Assembly (NCBI GenBank): GCA_946481095.1 | Contig: CAMLML010000063.1 | Location: 1-28,838, forward strand | Origin: an uncultured Cellvibrio sp. | Lineage (GTDB): Bacteria; Pseudomonadota; Gammaproteobacteria; Pseudomonadales; Cellvibrionaceae | Direction of reading: 5' to 3' | Length of the DNA stretch: 28,838 nt | In this document: positions 17,440-25,775 of the stretch, one piece after another | Numbering within the stretch: the stretch's first letter is position 1 | How the letters are laid out: each line of letters opens with the position of its first letter | Position numbers and translations under genes: made by a program | Notes under the pieces: generated by a model | What the model saw: the letters and a program-made list of their open reading frames with translations, nothing else | Database searches by the model: none | What the model was told of the DNA's origin: nothing

Positions 17440-18882
17440 ATGCCGTTTTTCAATCAACACCAACTGTTTATTGACGGGAAATGGTGCGATGCTGATTCAC
17501 TCGCCACCTTTCCTGTGACTTGCCCCGCGACACAAGAAATTCTTTCACATATTGCCGATGCATCGGAAACCGATGTGTTCAACGCGATAACCGCTGCAGC
17601 AACAGCGTTTATGGATTGGCAAGCATCTTCATTCAAAGATCGCAGCCGTTTGTTACGCAAGTGGTTTGATCTGGTTATTGAAAATCAGGAAGAACTTGCA
17701 AAACTGATTACACAGGAATCAGGAAAGCCCTTGGCAGAAGCTCGTGCAGAAGTTGCTTACGCTGCAAGTTATATTGAATGGTTTGCAGAAGAAGCCAAAC
17801 GAATTTATGGCGATATTATTCCTTCTGGCAATCAACATTCATTACGTGTTATCAAGCAACCCGTTGGCGTAGTTGCACTGATTACTCCCTGGAATTTTCC
17901 ACTGGCGATGCTAGCCAGAAAAATGGCTCCGGGATTGGCAGCAGGTTGTACTCTGGTCGCCAAACCAGCGGCAGAAACACCTTTGACTGCATTGGCTTTA
18001 TGTGAGTTGGCACAAGTTGCGGGATTTCCGAAAGGCGTAATCAATTGTGTGCCGGGTACACAAGCAGAATTAATCGGCAAAATTTTTACTTCGGATTTGC
18101 GCGTGCGCAAAATTTCTTTTACCGGATCAACTGCAGTCGGCAAACAATTAATTGCACAATCAGCAGAAAGTGTTAAACGTTTATCAATGGAATTAGGTGG
18201 TAATGCACCCTTTATTGTGTTTGATGACGCCGATATTGAAAAAGCAGTTGAAGGCGCTATGCAGTCGAAATTCCGCAATTCCGGGCAAACTTGTATCTGC
18301 GCCAATCGTTTTTATATCCAGCATAATATTTATGATGAATTTGTAAAAAAACTGTCCAGAAAAATGTCACAACTGGTTGTAGGCAATGGATTGGAAGAGG
18401 GCGTTACAATAGGCCCGTTAATTTCTGAAAAAGCACGCCAAAAAGTGTTGAGGCTAATTGATAGAGCGGTAGCATCAGGCGCAGAGATTTATCATCAGTT
18501 ACCCTTGAATACCGATTTATTGACAGGATTTTTTGTGCCCCCCACATTGCTGACGCATCTGGAATTTGATGCCAATATTTTGCGTGAAGAAGTTTTTGGA
18601 CCGGTAGTCTCAATCTGCCGTTTCACAAATGAAAACGAATTGATTCAACAGATCAACGAAAGCGAATACGGATTAGCCGCCTACCTCTATACCCAAAACG
18701 CATCGCGCATTCACCGGCTCACTCAACAAATACAAGCAGGCATGATCGGCATCAACACCGGTTTAATCTCCAACGAAATGGCACCTTTCGGCGGAGTAAA
18801 ACAATCAGGTTGGGGCAGGGAGGGTTCCCGTTATGGCTTGGATGATTATCTTTCATTGAAGTATTTGTGTGAGGTTTTGTGA
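17440..18882 (+). CDS. gabD: NAD(P)-dependent succinate-semialdehyde dehydrogenase family protein
   Basis: Aldehyde dehydrogenase of the GabD group, which oxidises succinate semialdehyde to succinate at the end of GABA breakdown. The NAD-binding TPWNFPLAM and FTGSTAVGKQL, the general base Glu251 in MELGGNAPF and the catalytic Cys285 in GQTCICANR are present, as is the C-terminal GGVKQSGWGREGS typical of GabD. Length is 480 aa. No gabT lies nearby, so the true substrate could be another semialdehyde. It starts 6 bases after ffh and its stop shares one base with the ATG of the WYL regulator gene, so the three genes look co-transcribed. Confidence 0.88.
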   Translation: MPFFNQHQLFIDGKWCDADSLATFPVTCPATQEILSHIADASETDVFNAITAAATAFMDWQASSFKDRSRLLRKWFDLVIENQEELAKLITQESGKPLAEARAEVAYAASYIEWFAEEAKRIYGDIIPSGNQHSLRVIKQPVGVVALITPWNFPLAMLARKMAPGLAAGCTLVAKPAAETPLTALALCELAQVAGFPKGVINCVPGTQAELIGKIFTSDLRVRKISFTGSTAVGKQLIAQSAESVKRLSMELGGNAPFIVFDDADIEKAVEGAMQSKFRNSGQTCICANRFYIQHNIYDEFVKKLSRKMSQLVVGNGLEEGVTIGPLISEKARQKVLRLIDRAVASGAEIYHQLPLNTDLLTGFFVPPTLLTHLEFDANILREEVFGPVVSICRFTNENELIQQINESEYGLAAYLYTQNASRIHRLTQQIQAGMIGINTGLISNEMAPFGGVKQSGWGREGSRYGLDDYLSLKYLCEVL

Positions 18883-19712
18883 TGGAAAAAAACACCCCGC
18901 AGCAGCGTTATTATTTCATTGAATTAATGGCATGGTGGGAGGGTGGAATCAACGCGCCAAAAATCGAACAACAATTTTCGCAAAGTCGCCAACAGAGCAG
19001 TAGCGACATTAATCAATACAAAAAATTGGCGCCTGATAATTTACGTTACGATGCTTCACAAAAAACTTATCTTCCGACTCAACAATTTAAACCACTTTAT
19101 ATTTCCGACAGCGCAGACGATTATCTTTTCTGGTTTCACACTAAACAATTAATCGCGCCCAGTATTGGGCAACATTCTGAAATTTTATCCATTCCGCCCC
19201 GTAAAATATCACCAGAGGTTATTCGAAACCTGGTAGCCGCTATTCGTCAACAAAAACGTGCAGACGTAGATTACGTTTCATTGAATGCGCCCAATCATGA
19301 AGGGCGCATAATAGCACCGCACAGTTTTATTAATGCAGGCAATCGTTGGCACTTGCGCTCTTGGTGTGAAAAAAGTCAGGAGTTCCGTGATTTTGTATTA
19401 AGCAGATTTCGTGGCATACCTGATTTATATAAAGACAAAACAGAGCATACTATAGAAAAAGATCACGCATGGAACACACAAGTTACTATACAGCTACAGC
19501 CTGATCAGAGACTTTCACCAGAAAAACAATCCGTTTTGCAAAACGATTACCAAATGCAAAATGGCCAACTCAACATCACCACACGCGGTTGTCTTGTTCA
19601 ATATTTATTACGCGAAATGCAAGTCAGTACCAAAGTATTAGACGGTACTCCCGAAGCACAACAATTAGTCTGCGTAAATTTATCCGAAATAAAAAAATGG
19701 TTATTTGAATAA
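18882..19712 (+). CDS. HTH-WYL domain transcriptional regulator (BrxR/CapW-like)
   Basis: Predicted DNA-binding regulator of the WYL class. The N-terminal 70 residues look like a winged helix (RYYFIELMAWWEGGINAPKI, then SDINQYKKLAPDNLRYD). The WYL domain is near 125-185, with the signature NRWHLRSWCE (WHL at 156-158) and RDFVLSRFRGI; about 190-276 would be the WCX-type C-terminal domain. The WHxR plus FRDFVLSR pattern resembles BrxR and CapW, regulators found with BREX and CBASS defence loci, and more broadly WYL regulators that sense nucleic acid or DNA damage. It lies directly upstream of the cas operon and overlaps the dehydrogenase stop (GTG 18879 or ATG 18882, with GAGG upstream). Regulation of cas genes is inferred only from this position. 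Confidence 0.82.
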   Translation: MEKNTPQQRYYFIELMAWWEGGINAPKIEQQFSQSRQQSSSDINQYKKLAPDNLRYDASQKTYLPTQQFKPLYISDSADDYLFWFHTKQLIAPSIGQHSEILSIPPRKISPEVIRNLVAAIRQQKRADVDYVSLNAPNHEGRIIAPHSFINAGNRWHLRSWCEKSQEFRDFVLSRFRGIPDLYKDKTEHTIEKDHAWNTQVTIQLQPDQRLSPEKQSVLQNDYQMQNGQLNITTRGCLVQYLLREMQVSTKVLDGTPEAQQLVCVNLSEIKKWLFE

Positions 19713-19733
19713 TTGTTGTAATACCGTGTAATT

Positions 19734-19800
19734 CCCTCTCCCTCTGGGACGACTGCATGATGCAGGAGGTAGGGCAACGCAGGAGCTGTCGCCGAGAGGA
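19734..19800. repeat. Structured intergenic element, possible dispersed repeat
   Basis: Outer arms CCTCT (19741-19745) and AGAGG (19795-19799), then CGAC (19750-19753) with GTCG (19788-19791), and an inner stem CTGCA/TGCAG (19753-19757, 19761-19765) give a nested fold just after the WYL gene. The sequence has the look of G/C-rich intergenic repeats found in this bacterial group, but only one copy is in the window. Confidence 0.45.
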
Positions 19801-19826
19801 TGAAGGCATATGTAAACTCACTTTAC

Positions 19827-19842
19827 CTGTTTTTATGAACAG
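19827..19842. promoter_or_regulatory. LexA-type operator upstream of cas1
   Basis: CTGTTTTTATGAACAG fits the gammaproteobacterial LexA box CTGT-N8-ACAG with an A/T-rich centre. It is 14/16 identical to the box before dinD at 28587-28602. It lies 107 bases before the cas1 ATG and directly upstream of the best -35 candidate. The outer flanking bases (AC and CG) fit the extended consensus less well than those of the dinD box. It can also be read as a 5-base hairpin. Confidence 0.55.
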
Positions 19843-19844
19843 CG

Positions 19845-19873
19845 TTGCTTGATCAATAGCATAACAATAAAAA
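19845..19873 (+). promoter_or_regulatory. Weak candidate promoter for the cas operon
   Basis: TTGCTT (19845-19850), 17 bases, then TAAAAA (19868-19873). The match is only fair (7 of 12), but it is the best-spaced pair in the 237-base gap, and the LexA-type box abuts its -35, where a repressor could block polymerase. Confidence 0.3.
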
Positions 19874-19906
19874 TGCAGCATCAAATTGATTCGTATTCAT
19901 GCGTAG

Positions 19907-19928
19907 GGGCGGCCCGCCGTGGCTGCCC
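19907..19928 (+). repeat. G/C-rich hairpin in the cas1 leader
   Basis: GGGCGGCC (19907-19914) pairs with GGCTGCCC (19921-19928), with one G-T pair and a six-base loop, within a run beginning GTAGGGGCGG. The element looks like a common dispersed intergenic repeat unit. It ends 21 bases before the cas1 ATG, leaving the AAAGG ribosome binding site free. Confidence 0.5.
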
Positions 19929-19949
19929 AAAATAACAAAAGGTAATGCT

Positions 19950-20918
19950 ATGGAAGATTTGTCACCATCTGATTTAAAAGCAATTTTGCATTCAAAACGT
20001 GCCAATCTTTATTATTTGGAGCACTGCCGTGTGATGCAAAAAGATGGACGGGTTTTGTATTTGCAAGAGGCCAAGCATGAAAATCAGTATTGGAACATTC
20101 CCATCGCCAATACAACGGTGCTTATGTTGGGCACGGGTACGTCAATTACACAAGCAGCTGTCAGAATGCTATCGCAAGCAGGCGTGTTGTTAGGCTTTTG
20201 TGGTGGCGGTGGCACGCCACTCTACATGGGAAATGAAATCGAATGGTTTACGCCACAGAGCGAATATCGCCCCACACAATATTTGCAAGGGTGGCTTTCA
20301 TTCTGGTTTGATGACGCAAAACGTTTTGAGGCTGCAAAACAAATTCAATTGTTTCGTATTCAGTATCTTGAACATGTGTGGCAAAAAGATCGCGATTTAA
20401 AAGTGGAAGGGTTCAATGCCGATGACGTGGATATACAACAGGCACTGGCCAATTATAAAAATCGCCTTGATCAAGCCAATAAATCTGCCGATATTTTATT
20501 AACCGAAGCACAGTTAACCAAAAGTCTATATAAATATGCAGCTCGAATCACTAAACAGGATGGTTTTGTTCGTGAACGTGAATCAGTTGATAAAGCCAAT
20601 ACATTTTTGAATCACGGAAACTATTTAGCCTACGGTTTAGCCGCTTGCACATTATGGGTATTGGGAATTCCGCACGGGTTCGCTGTCATGCATGGCAAAA
20701 CCCGTCGTGGTGCTTTGGTGTTCGATGTGGCCGATTTAATAAAAGATGCTATCGTTTTGCCTTGGGCATTTATTTGCGCAAAAGAAAATGCGACAGAACA
20801 GGAATTCCGGCAGCAATGTTTACAGTCATTTATCAATAATAAAGCGCTGGATTTTATGTTCGATCAAGTAAAAGCAATTGCTTTGTGCGGTGAGCCTGAA
20901 GAAGGTGATCCACTATGA
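19950..20918 (+). CDS. cas1: CRISPR integrase Cas1, subtype I-F
   Basis: Cas1 inserts new spacers at the leader end of a CRISPR array, together with Cas2 (here fused to Cas3). The I-F type is clear from SKRANLYYLEHCRVMQKDG and from the gene order. The metal site is complete: Glu186 in TEAQLTKSLYKYA, His248 in FAVMHGKTRRG, and Asp259/Asp262 in FDVADL, with the same spacing as known I-F Cas1. Length is 322 aa. The frame is open to 19899 through a G/C-rich hairpin, but the ATG at 19950 has AAAGG upstream and fits the family. The stop overlaps cas2-cas3 (ATGA). G+C content is close to the housekeeping genes. Confidence 0.96.
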   Translation: MEDLSPSDLKAILHSKRANLYYLEHCRVMQKDGRVLYLQEAKHENQYWNIPIANTTVLMLGTGTSITQAAVRMLSQAGVLLGFCGGGGTPLYMGNEIEWFTPQSEYRPTQYLQGWLSFWFDDAKRFEAAKQIQLFRIQYLEHVWQKDRDLKVEGFNADDVDIQQALANYKNRLDQANKSADILLTEAQLTKSLYKYAARITKQDGFVRERESVDKANTFLNHGNYLAYGLAACTLWVLGIPHGFAVMHGKTRRGALVFDVADLIKDAIVLPWAFICAKENATEQEFRQQCLQSFINNKALDFMFDQVKAIALCGEPEEGDPL

Positions 20919-23900
20919 TGGTCACATTTGTTTCCCAATGCCAAAAAAATGCATTGAAAAAAACACGTCGGGTGTTGGATGCCTTCGCCGACAGAATAGG
21001 CGATAACACCTGGCAAACCGTGATTACAGAAGATGGTTTAATCACCGTCAAAAAAATGCTGAAACAAACAGCCAGTAAAAATACCGCAGTCAGTTGCCAC
21101 TGGATCCGCAGCCGCTCACGCAGTGAGTTGTTATGGGTAGTGGGCAGCAGGAATCAATTTGATGAGGTGGGTAGGGTACCGGTGAATAGTACGATGAACG
21201 ATTTGGATGAAAAGCAGGATTTTCATTTAAATAAATACGTAATTGCTCTGTTATCTCAGATGGCTGGTTTATTTCACGATGTAGGAAAGGCAATGGCTTT
21301 ATTCCAACAAAAACTATTACCTGAGTTTATTGGAAAATCCCATGAACCTTATCGACATGAGTGGGTTTCGTTAAGAATATTTCAGGCTTTTGTAGGCGAT
21401 AATTGTGACAGAAGCTGGCTTAATGAATTGGCAAATATTGACAATAATACCGAATTCAAGGTTCTAGAGAATTTGAAATCACTTAGTGATGGCATGGTGT
21501 CATCTCCAGCAAATCCATTTAAGGTATTGCCTCCAATTGCTAAATTGGTCGGATGGTTAATTGTATCGCATCATAGATTACCTCAATATCCAACAGATGG
21601 TGACAATGCTCCAATGTTTGAAAACATAGAGTACTGGCTAACAGACAAATTTGAAGCGTGTTGGAATTCACCTCAATGTCTAAATTCGGATTGGCATGAA
21701 AAAGTAATTGAAGATAATTGGCGGTTTCCATACGGTACACCCTTTAAAAGTGCGCTTTGGCAGACACAAGTTAGTCTTGTCGCTAAGAAAATATTAAATG
21801 AAGATCGAATTTTTATTCAAGATTGGTTGCCCCAAAATTTTACTGCGCATATTTCTCGTTTGTCTCTAATGTTGTCAGATCACTATTATTCATCAAAAAA
21901 AGATGCATCTCCCCAATGGCAGGATCGAAATTACCAAGCCTATGCGAATACCGATAGAGATGAAAATGGAAAAAAGTATCGTAAGCAAAAACTTGATGAA
22001 CACAATATCGCAGTTGGGAATCATGCTTACTGCATAGCGAAAGCTTTACCTGAATTACGGGATGATTTGCCCGCATTAAAATTAAACAAAGCCTTGTCTA
22101 GTAAAGTGCCAAAGGAATATAGAGATAATTTCGGGTGGCAAGATAAAGCCTATGAATTAGCAACATCAATTAGAGATGCCTCAAATAAATACGGTTTTTT
22201 TGGAATAAGTATGGCATCTACTGGTAAAGGAAAAACTAGAGCGAATGCAAGAATAATGTATGGTTTATCAGATGATGAAAAATGTCGATTCAGTGTGGCT
22301 TTAGGACTGAGAACACTTACCTTGCAAACAGGTGATTCATTAGAAAAGGATCTAAAGCTGGGAAAAGATGAGTTGGCGGTGTTAATTGGCTCACAAGCAG
22401 TCAAAGATTTGCACCAGCAATCGCGCGAGCAAGAAATATCTGTGCAGCATGACCTTGGAAGCGAATCTGCTGAATCTTTATTGAAAGACGAAGTAGCCTT
22501 AAAAGAAGATTTGCCTTTGTATAGTGGCGTCTTGGCCACCTGGCTTGAACATGATCCGAAAATATTAAAATTGATTCAGGCGCCGGTATTGGTGAGCACA
22601 ATTGATTATTTAATGCCTGCAACTGAAGGAATGCGAGGTGGCAGGCAAATTGCGCCTATGTTACGACTGTTAACGTCTGATTTGGTGCTTGATGAGCCGG
22701 ATGATTTTGGTCTTGAAGATTTACCAGCCTTATGCCGGTTAGTTAATTGGGCTGGTATGTTAGGCGGTCGTGTATTGTTATCAACAGCAACTATTTCGCC
22801 TGCATTGGCTAAAGCATTATTTTCTTCTTATCAAGCAGGTAGAAAACATTACACACAAGTGAATGGTGAATATGGAGAATTGTCTGAAATTTGTTGTGCG
22901 TGGTTTGATGAATTCAATAAGCCTGTTACAAAAATCATAGGTGATGTAGCTCTTTATCAAGCGGAACATAATATTTTTGTTGAAAGACGTATTAAAAATC
23001 TGACGGATAATACGAAATCACTTCGCAAGTCGAAAATCATTTCTATACAAAAGAATAATGAATTTCAGCCCAGTATTTTGATGGCTAATGTGATTAGGCA
23101 ATCAATAGTTGAATTGCACAATTACCATGCTGTATCGGTTGCAGATAAAAACGTGTCGATAGGGTTGGTTAGGTTTGCAAATATTGATCCGCTTATTGCA
23201 ATAGCAAAATTTTTATTGGGGCAGGATGCTCCAAGCAATTATGTGATTCATTACTGCATATATCATAGCCAATTTCCATTGTTACAACGTTCAAGAATCG
23301 AAAGTCAGTTAGATAAGGCCTTAACTAGACATGACGAAAAAAAATGGTTAGACCAAAGTGGGATAAAAGAGTTGATCGAAAAAACGGAAGAGAAAAATCA
23401 TATTTTTGTCGTCTTGGCTACGGCAGTGGCCGAAGTTGGACGAGACCACGACTATGATTGGGCAATTGTAGAACCTAGCTCTATGCGTTCAATTATTCAA
23501 TTGGCAGGGCGGGTGCAGCGCCATCGTCAACAAGAACCAAAAGAGAATAATATTTATATTTTGTCTAAAAATTATAAAGGTCTAAAAGGAAAATCCCCTT
23601 GTTTTGAAAAACCGGGATTTGAAACTAATCATCTTTTTTCTATGCCGTTGAATTATTCTTCCACAGATTTGGAAAATCTATTGAATCATGGTGAATTATA
23701 TGAAATTAATGCAATTTCTAGAATACAAGCGCCTTCTGAGTTGTCTTTAACAAATGACGGTCAGCCAAAGTTCAAAACATTTAATGGCTTGGAGCATTTT
23801 TCGCAAACGCTTCGCTTGGAGGGTAGTGGAAAGGAAAAAAATTCAGCTGCTCAGTGGTGGTTAAATGAAGTCACTTGGTGTGGTGAAATTCAGCGATTAC

Positions 23901-24268
23901 AGCCATTTAGGCAGTCAACCCCAAACGATGATTATAGAATTGTCTTTTCTCGTTCAGGAAAAGAGATTTGGCAAAAGAAAATAAAAAGGACATCACCGCC
24001 TGAGTATGAAAATACTACCGACATAGCTATGCAGCCAGAAAATATTAAGATAGGTCATGGCAATTCAATTTGGGGAGCCTTTAGCCTGAAAGATGAAGTG
24101 AATCTTTTAAGTAAAAAATTAAATGAAGAGGAGAATCGCGTTTTGGAAAAATTTACTCACTTATCACTCAGAGTTTTAGATGCTAATTCCAGTGAGCAAT
24201 GGCAAAGCCATTATGCCCTGGGTGTATACAAGAATTTAAAGAAGGATGAGTATAGCAATGATCAATAA
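20915..24268 (+). CDS. cas3: Cas2-Cas3 fusion helicase-nuclease, subtype I-F
   Basis: Fusion protein typical of I-F systems: Cas2 for spacer acquisition and Cas3 to unwind and degrade target DNA. Residues 1 to about 90 are Cas2-like. The HD nuclease domain follows, with LFHDVGK (His121, Asp122) and SHHRLP (His219, His220). The helicase part has a Walker A-like STGKGKT (435-441), Walker B LDEPD (592-596, in place of DEAD/DEXH), STAT (623-626) and motif VI QLAGRVQRHRQ (862-872). All key motifs look intact. Length of 1117 aa is normal. It overlaps cas1 and csy1. G+C content falls abruptly near 21185, at about the end of the Cas2 part, see findings. Confidence 0.95.
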   Translation: MMVTFVSQCQKNALKKTRRVLDAFADRIGDNTWQTVITEDGLITVKKMLKQTASKNTAVSCHWIRSRSRSELLWVVGSRNQFDEVGRVPVNSTMNDLDEKQDFHLNKYVIALLSQMAGLFHDVGKAMALFQQKLLPEFIGKSHEPYRHEWVSLRIFQAFVGDNCDRSWLNELANIDNNTEFKVLENLKSLSDGMVSSPANPFKVLPPIAKLVGWLIVSHHRLPQYPTDGDNAPMFENIEYWLTDKFEACWNSPQCLNSDWHEKVIEDNWRFPYGTPFKSALWQTQVSLVAKKILNEDRIFIQDWLPQNFTAHISRLSLMLSDHYYSSKKDASPQWQDRNYQAYANTDRDENGKKYRKQKLDEHNIAVGNHAYCIAKALPELRDDLPALKLNKALSSKVPKEYRDNFGWQDKAYELATSIRDASNKYGFFGISMASTGKGKTRANARIMYGLSDDEKCRFSVALGLRTLTLQTGDSLEKDLKLGKDELAVLIGSQAVKDLHQQSREQEISVQHDLGSESAESLLKDEVALKEDLPLYSGVLATWLEHDPKILKLIQAPVLVSTIDYLMPATEGMRGGRQIAPMLRLLTSDLVLDEPDDFGLEDLPALCRLVNWAGMLGGRVLLSTATISPALAKALFSSYQAGRKHYTQVNGEYGELSEICCAWFDEFNKPVTKIIGDVALYQAEHNIFVERRIKNLTDNTKSLRKSKIISIQKNNEFQPSILMANVIRQSIVELHNYHAVSVADKNVSIGLVRFANIDPLIAIAKFLLGQDAPSNYVIHYCIYHSQFPLLQRSRIESQLDKALTRHDEKKWLDQSGIKELIEKTEEKNHIFVVLATAVAEVGRDHDYDWAIVEPSSMRSIIQLAGRVQRHRQQEPKENNIYILSKNYKGLKGKSPCFEKPGFETNHLFSMPLNYSSTDLENLLNHGELYEINAISRIQAPSELSLTNDGQPKFKTFNGLEHFSQTLRLEGSGKEKNSAAQWWLNEVTWCGEIQRLQPFRQSTPNDDYRIVFSRSGKEIWQKKIKRTSPPEYENTTDIAMQPENIKIGHGNSIWGAFSLKDEVNLLSKKLNEEENRVLEKFTHLSLRVLDANSSEQWQSHYALGVYKNLKKDEYSNDQ

Positions 24269-25775
24269 AGAAATATCACAGGCATTGTCAGATAAGATCG
24301 TCGAATATTTGAACAATAGACGGGATGATAAAGAAGAATCCTTTTTGAAATCTAAAGCCAAGAAGAATAAGCAAGGTAAAGTTACAAATGGTGCGATAAT
24401 TGAGCGCGTTATTGCCTGTATTAAGAAAATTAGCTCAGAAAAATATCAGCTTTCTGATATAGAAAAGTTAAAAAAATCAAAGGATCAAACATCATTAGAG
24501 TTTCAAAAAGAGAAATTAGAAAGATTGCTCGCATTAGTTGGCGAAAATGTTGTGAATCAGGAACTAATAGACTTAAAGAGCGAATATAAAAAATTTGTAA
24601 TTACAAATACTAAGGATCACGAGCCAATCAACTGGTTAAATGAATGGTCATCCAAAGCTGTTGATATCAGTTTTGCTACACATGTTGGTAAGTTGACGCA
24701 TTCAAGCAGTAAAAGCTCTAGTATTTTAGATGTGACAACGGAAACAAATGATAGTTATTTGACGACAAATCAGTTGAAAACTCTAGCTGTAGACACAGCT
24801 TCTTCTAACGCTGCATCACTTCCTGTAGCTGATGTTTTAAAATTGTCTGTTAATAATGTCAGCGTGCTAGATTTGATAAAAAGTGGTGATGATTCAGTCT
24901 TTATAAAATTTACTGATAACCAATCAACAATTGATGGTTGGTGTGAGAGCTTTAAACAGGCGTTTGATAGTAGTAAAAAACAAAGCTATTTCCTATCAAA
25001 GCAAGTCTATTTTCCTGTTAGTGAAAACCAGTATCACTTGTTGATGCCACTGGCATCGTCTTCGCTGATCCAAGAGTTACACCTAGAACATAAGAAGCGT
25101 TGGGAAGAACCGCTGCATATAGCATTTGATCAACAAAGTAAGAAAATGTACTCGCCTACGATAGTGATTCGCTATCCTAATAAGGCGTATTTGCATGTTA
25201 CAGGCTCAAACCATTCGAACGCCTCATCACTCAACGGTAAGCGCGGTGGACGAATACCATTAATGTCTGCATTGCCACCTCAGTGGAATTCACGGTTGCC
25301 TTCTTACGTTGATAAGTCTTCTATATTTTCTAAAGAACTTGCTTTTGAACTGAAAGAGGAAATTGGTGAATTAGCTATTTATTTATTACTGCTAAAAAAT
25401 AAGGAACTAAGCATTAATGAGCCAAAACGGAATGCCGCTGTCTTTAGCAAGTTGAGAGTAATCAATGGTGCTTTATTTAACTACATAGAAAGCATTAACG
25501 AGACTGAGAATTGTGAAGGATGGACAGCTAGTAGTAAATTGCCAATTGAAGAGCAGCTTTTATTTGAATCACAACGTGAAGATGAAGGAGTACGTGTTTT
25601 TAAAACCGATCACAATTGGCAAAAAAAAATCAGTGGGAAGTTCGGTCGTTGGTTAAATCAACAGTTAGAAAAGAATAAAAAATTGGGGCTCACACCAATC
25701 CAAGCGAGTTTATGGGCTGATTGTTTTCTAATTGATTTAAAAGAAAGGGTTGCAGTCAGAGAGGTTGAGCTATGA
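24258..25775 (+). CDS. csy1: Csy1 (Cas8f), large subunit of the type I-F Cascade
   Basis: Csy1 pairs with Csy2 at the 5' handle end of the crRNA complex and reads the PAM. Recognition rests on operon position and on the segments FATHVGKLTHSSSKSS, GWCESFKQAF, LHLEHKKRW and LPPQWNSRLPS. At about 505 aa it is longer than Csy1 of Pseudomonas aeruginosa (434), mainly through a lysine-rich, coiled-coil-like N-terminal region (residues 20-100). The ATG at 24258 is preferred over 24246 because AAGGA lies about 11 bases upstream. Ten bases overlap cas3 and four overlap csy2. The PAM-loop region (residues 316-326) reads GSNHSNASSLN, an unusual form. Confidence 0.88.
   Translation: MINKEISQALSDKIVEYLNNRRDDKEESFLKSKAKKNKQGKVTNGAIIERVIACIKKISSEKYQLSDIEKLKKSKDQTSLEFQKEKLERLLALVGENVVNQELIDLKSEYKKFVITNTKDHEPINWLNEWSSKAVDISFATHVGKLTHSSSKSSSILDVTTETNDSYLTTNQLKTLAVDTASSNAASLPVADVLKLSVNNVSVLDLIKSGDDSVFIKFTDNQSTIDGWCESFKQAFDSSKKQSYFLSKQVYFPVSENQYHLLMPLASSSLIQELHLEHKKRWEEPLHIAFDQQSKKMYSPTIVIRYPNKAYLHVTGSNHSNASSLNGKRGGRIPLMSALPPQWNSRLPSYVDKSSIFSKELAFELKEEIGELAIYLLLLKNKELSINEPKRNAAVFSKLRVINGALFNYIESINETENCEGWTASSKLPIEEQLLFESQREDEGVRVFKTDHNWQKKISGKFGRWLNQQLEKNKKLGLTPIQASLWADCFLIDLKERVAVREVEL

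Noticed and set aside
19899..19949. Upstream extension of cas1 (17 extra residues)
   Set aside because: The extension is encoded by the G/C hairpin, and the ATG at 19950 has a ribosome binding site and the family N-terminus.
22678..22701. Possible broken Walker B (DEPD) in Cas3
   Set aside because: The acidic pair that binds Mg-ATP is intact, and departures from DEAD are normal in I-F Cas2-3 proteins.
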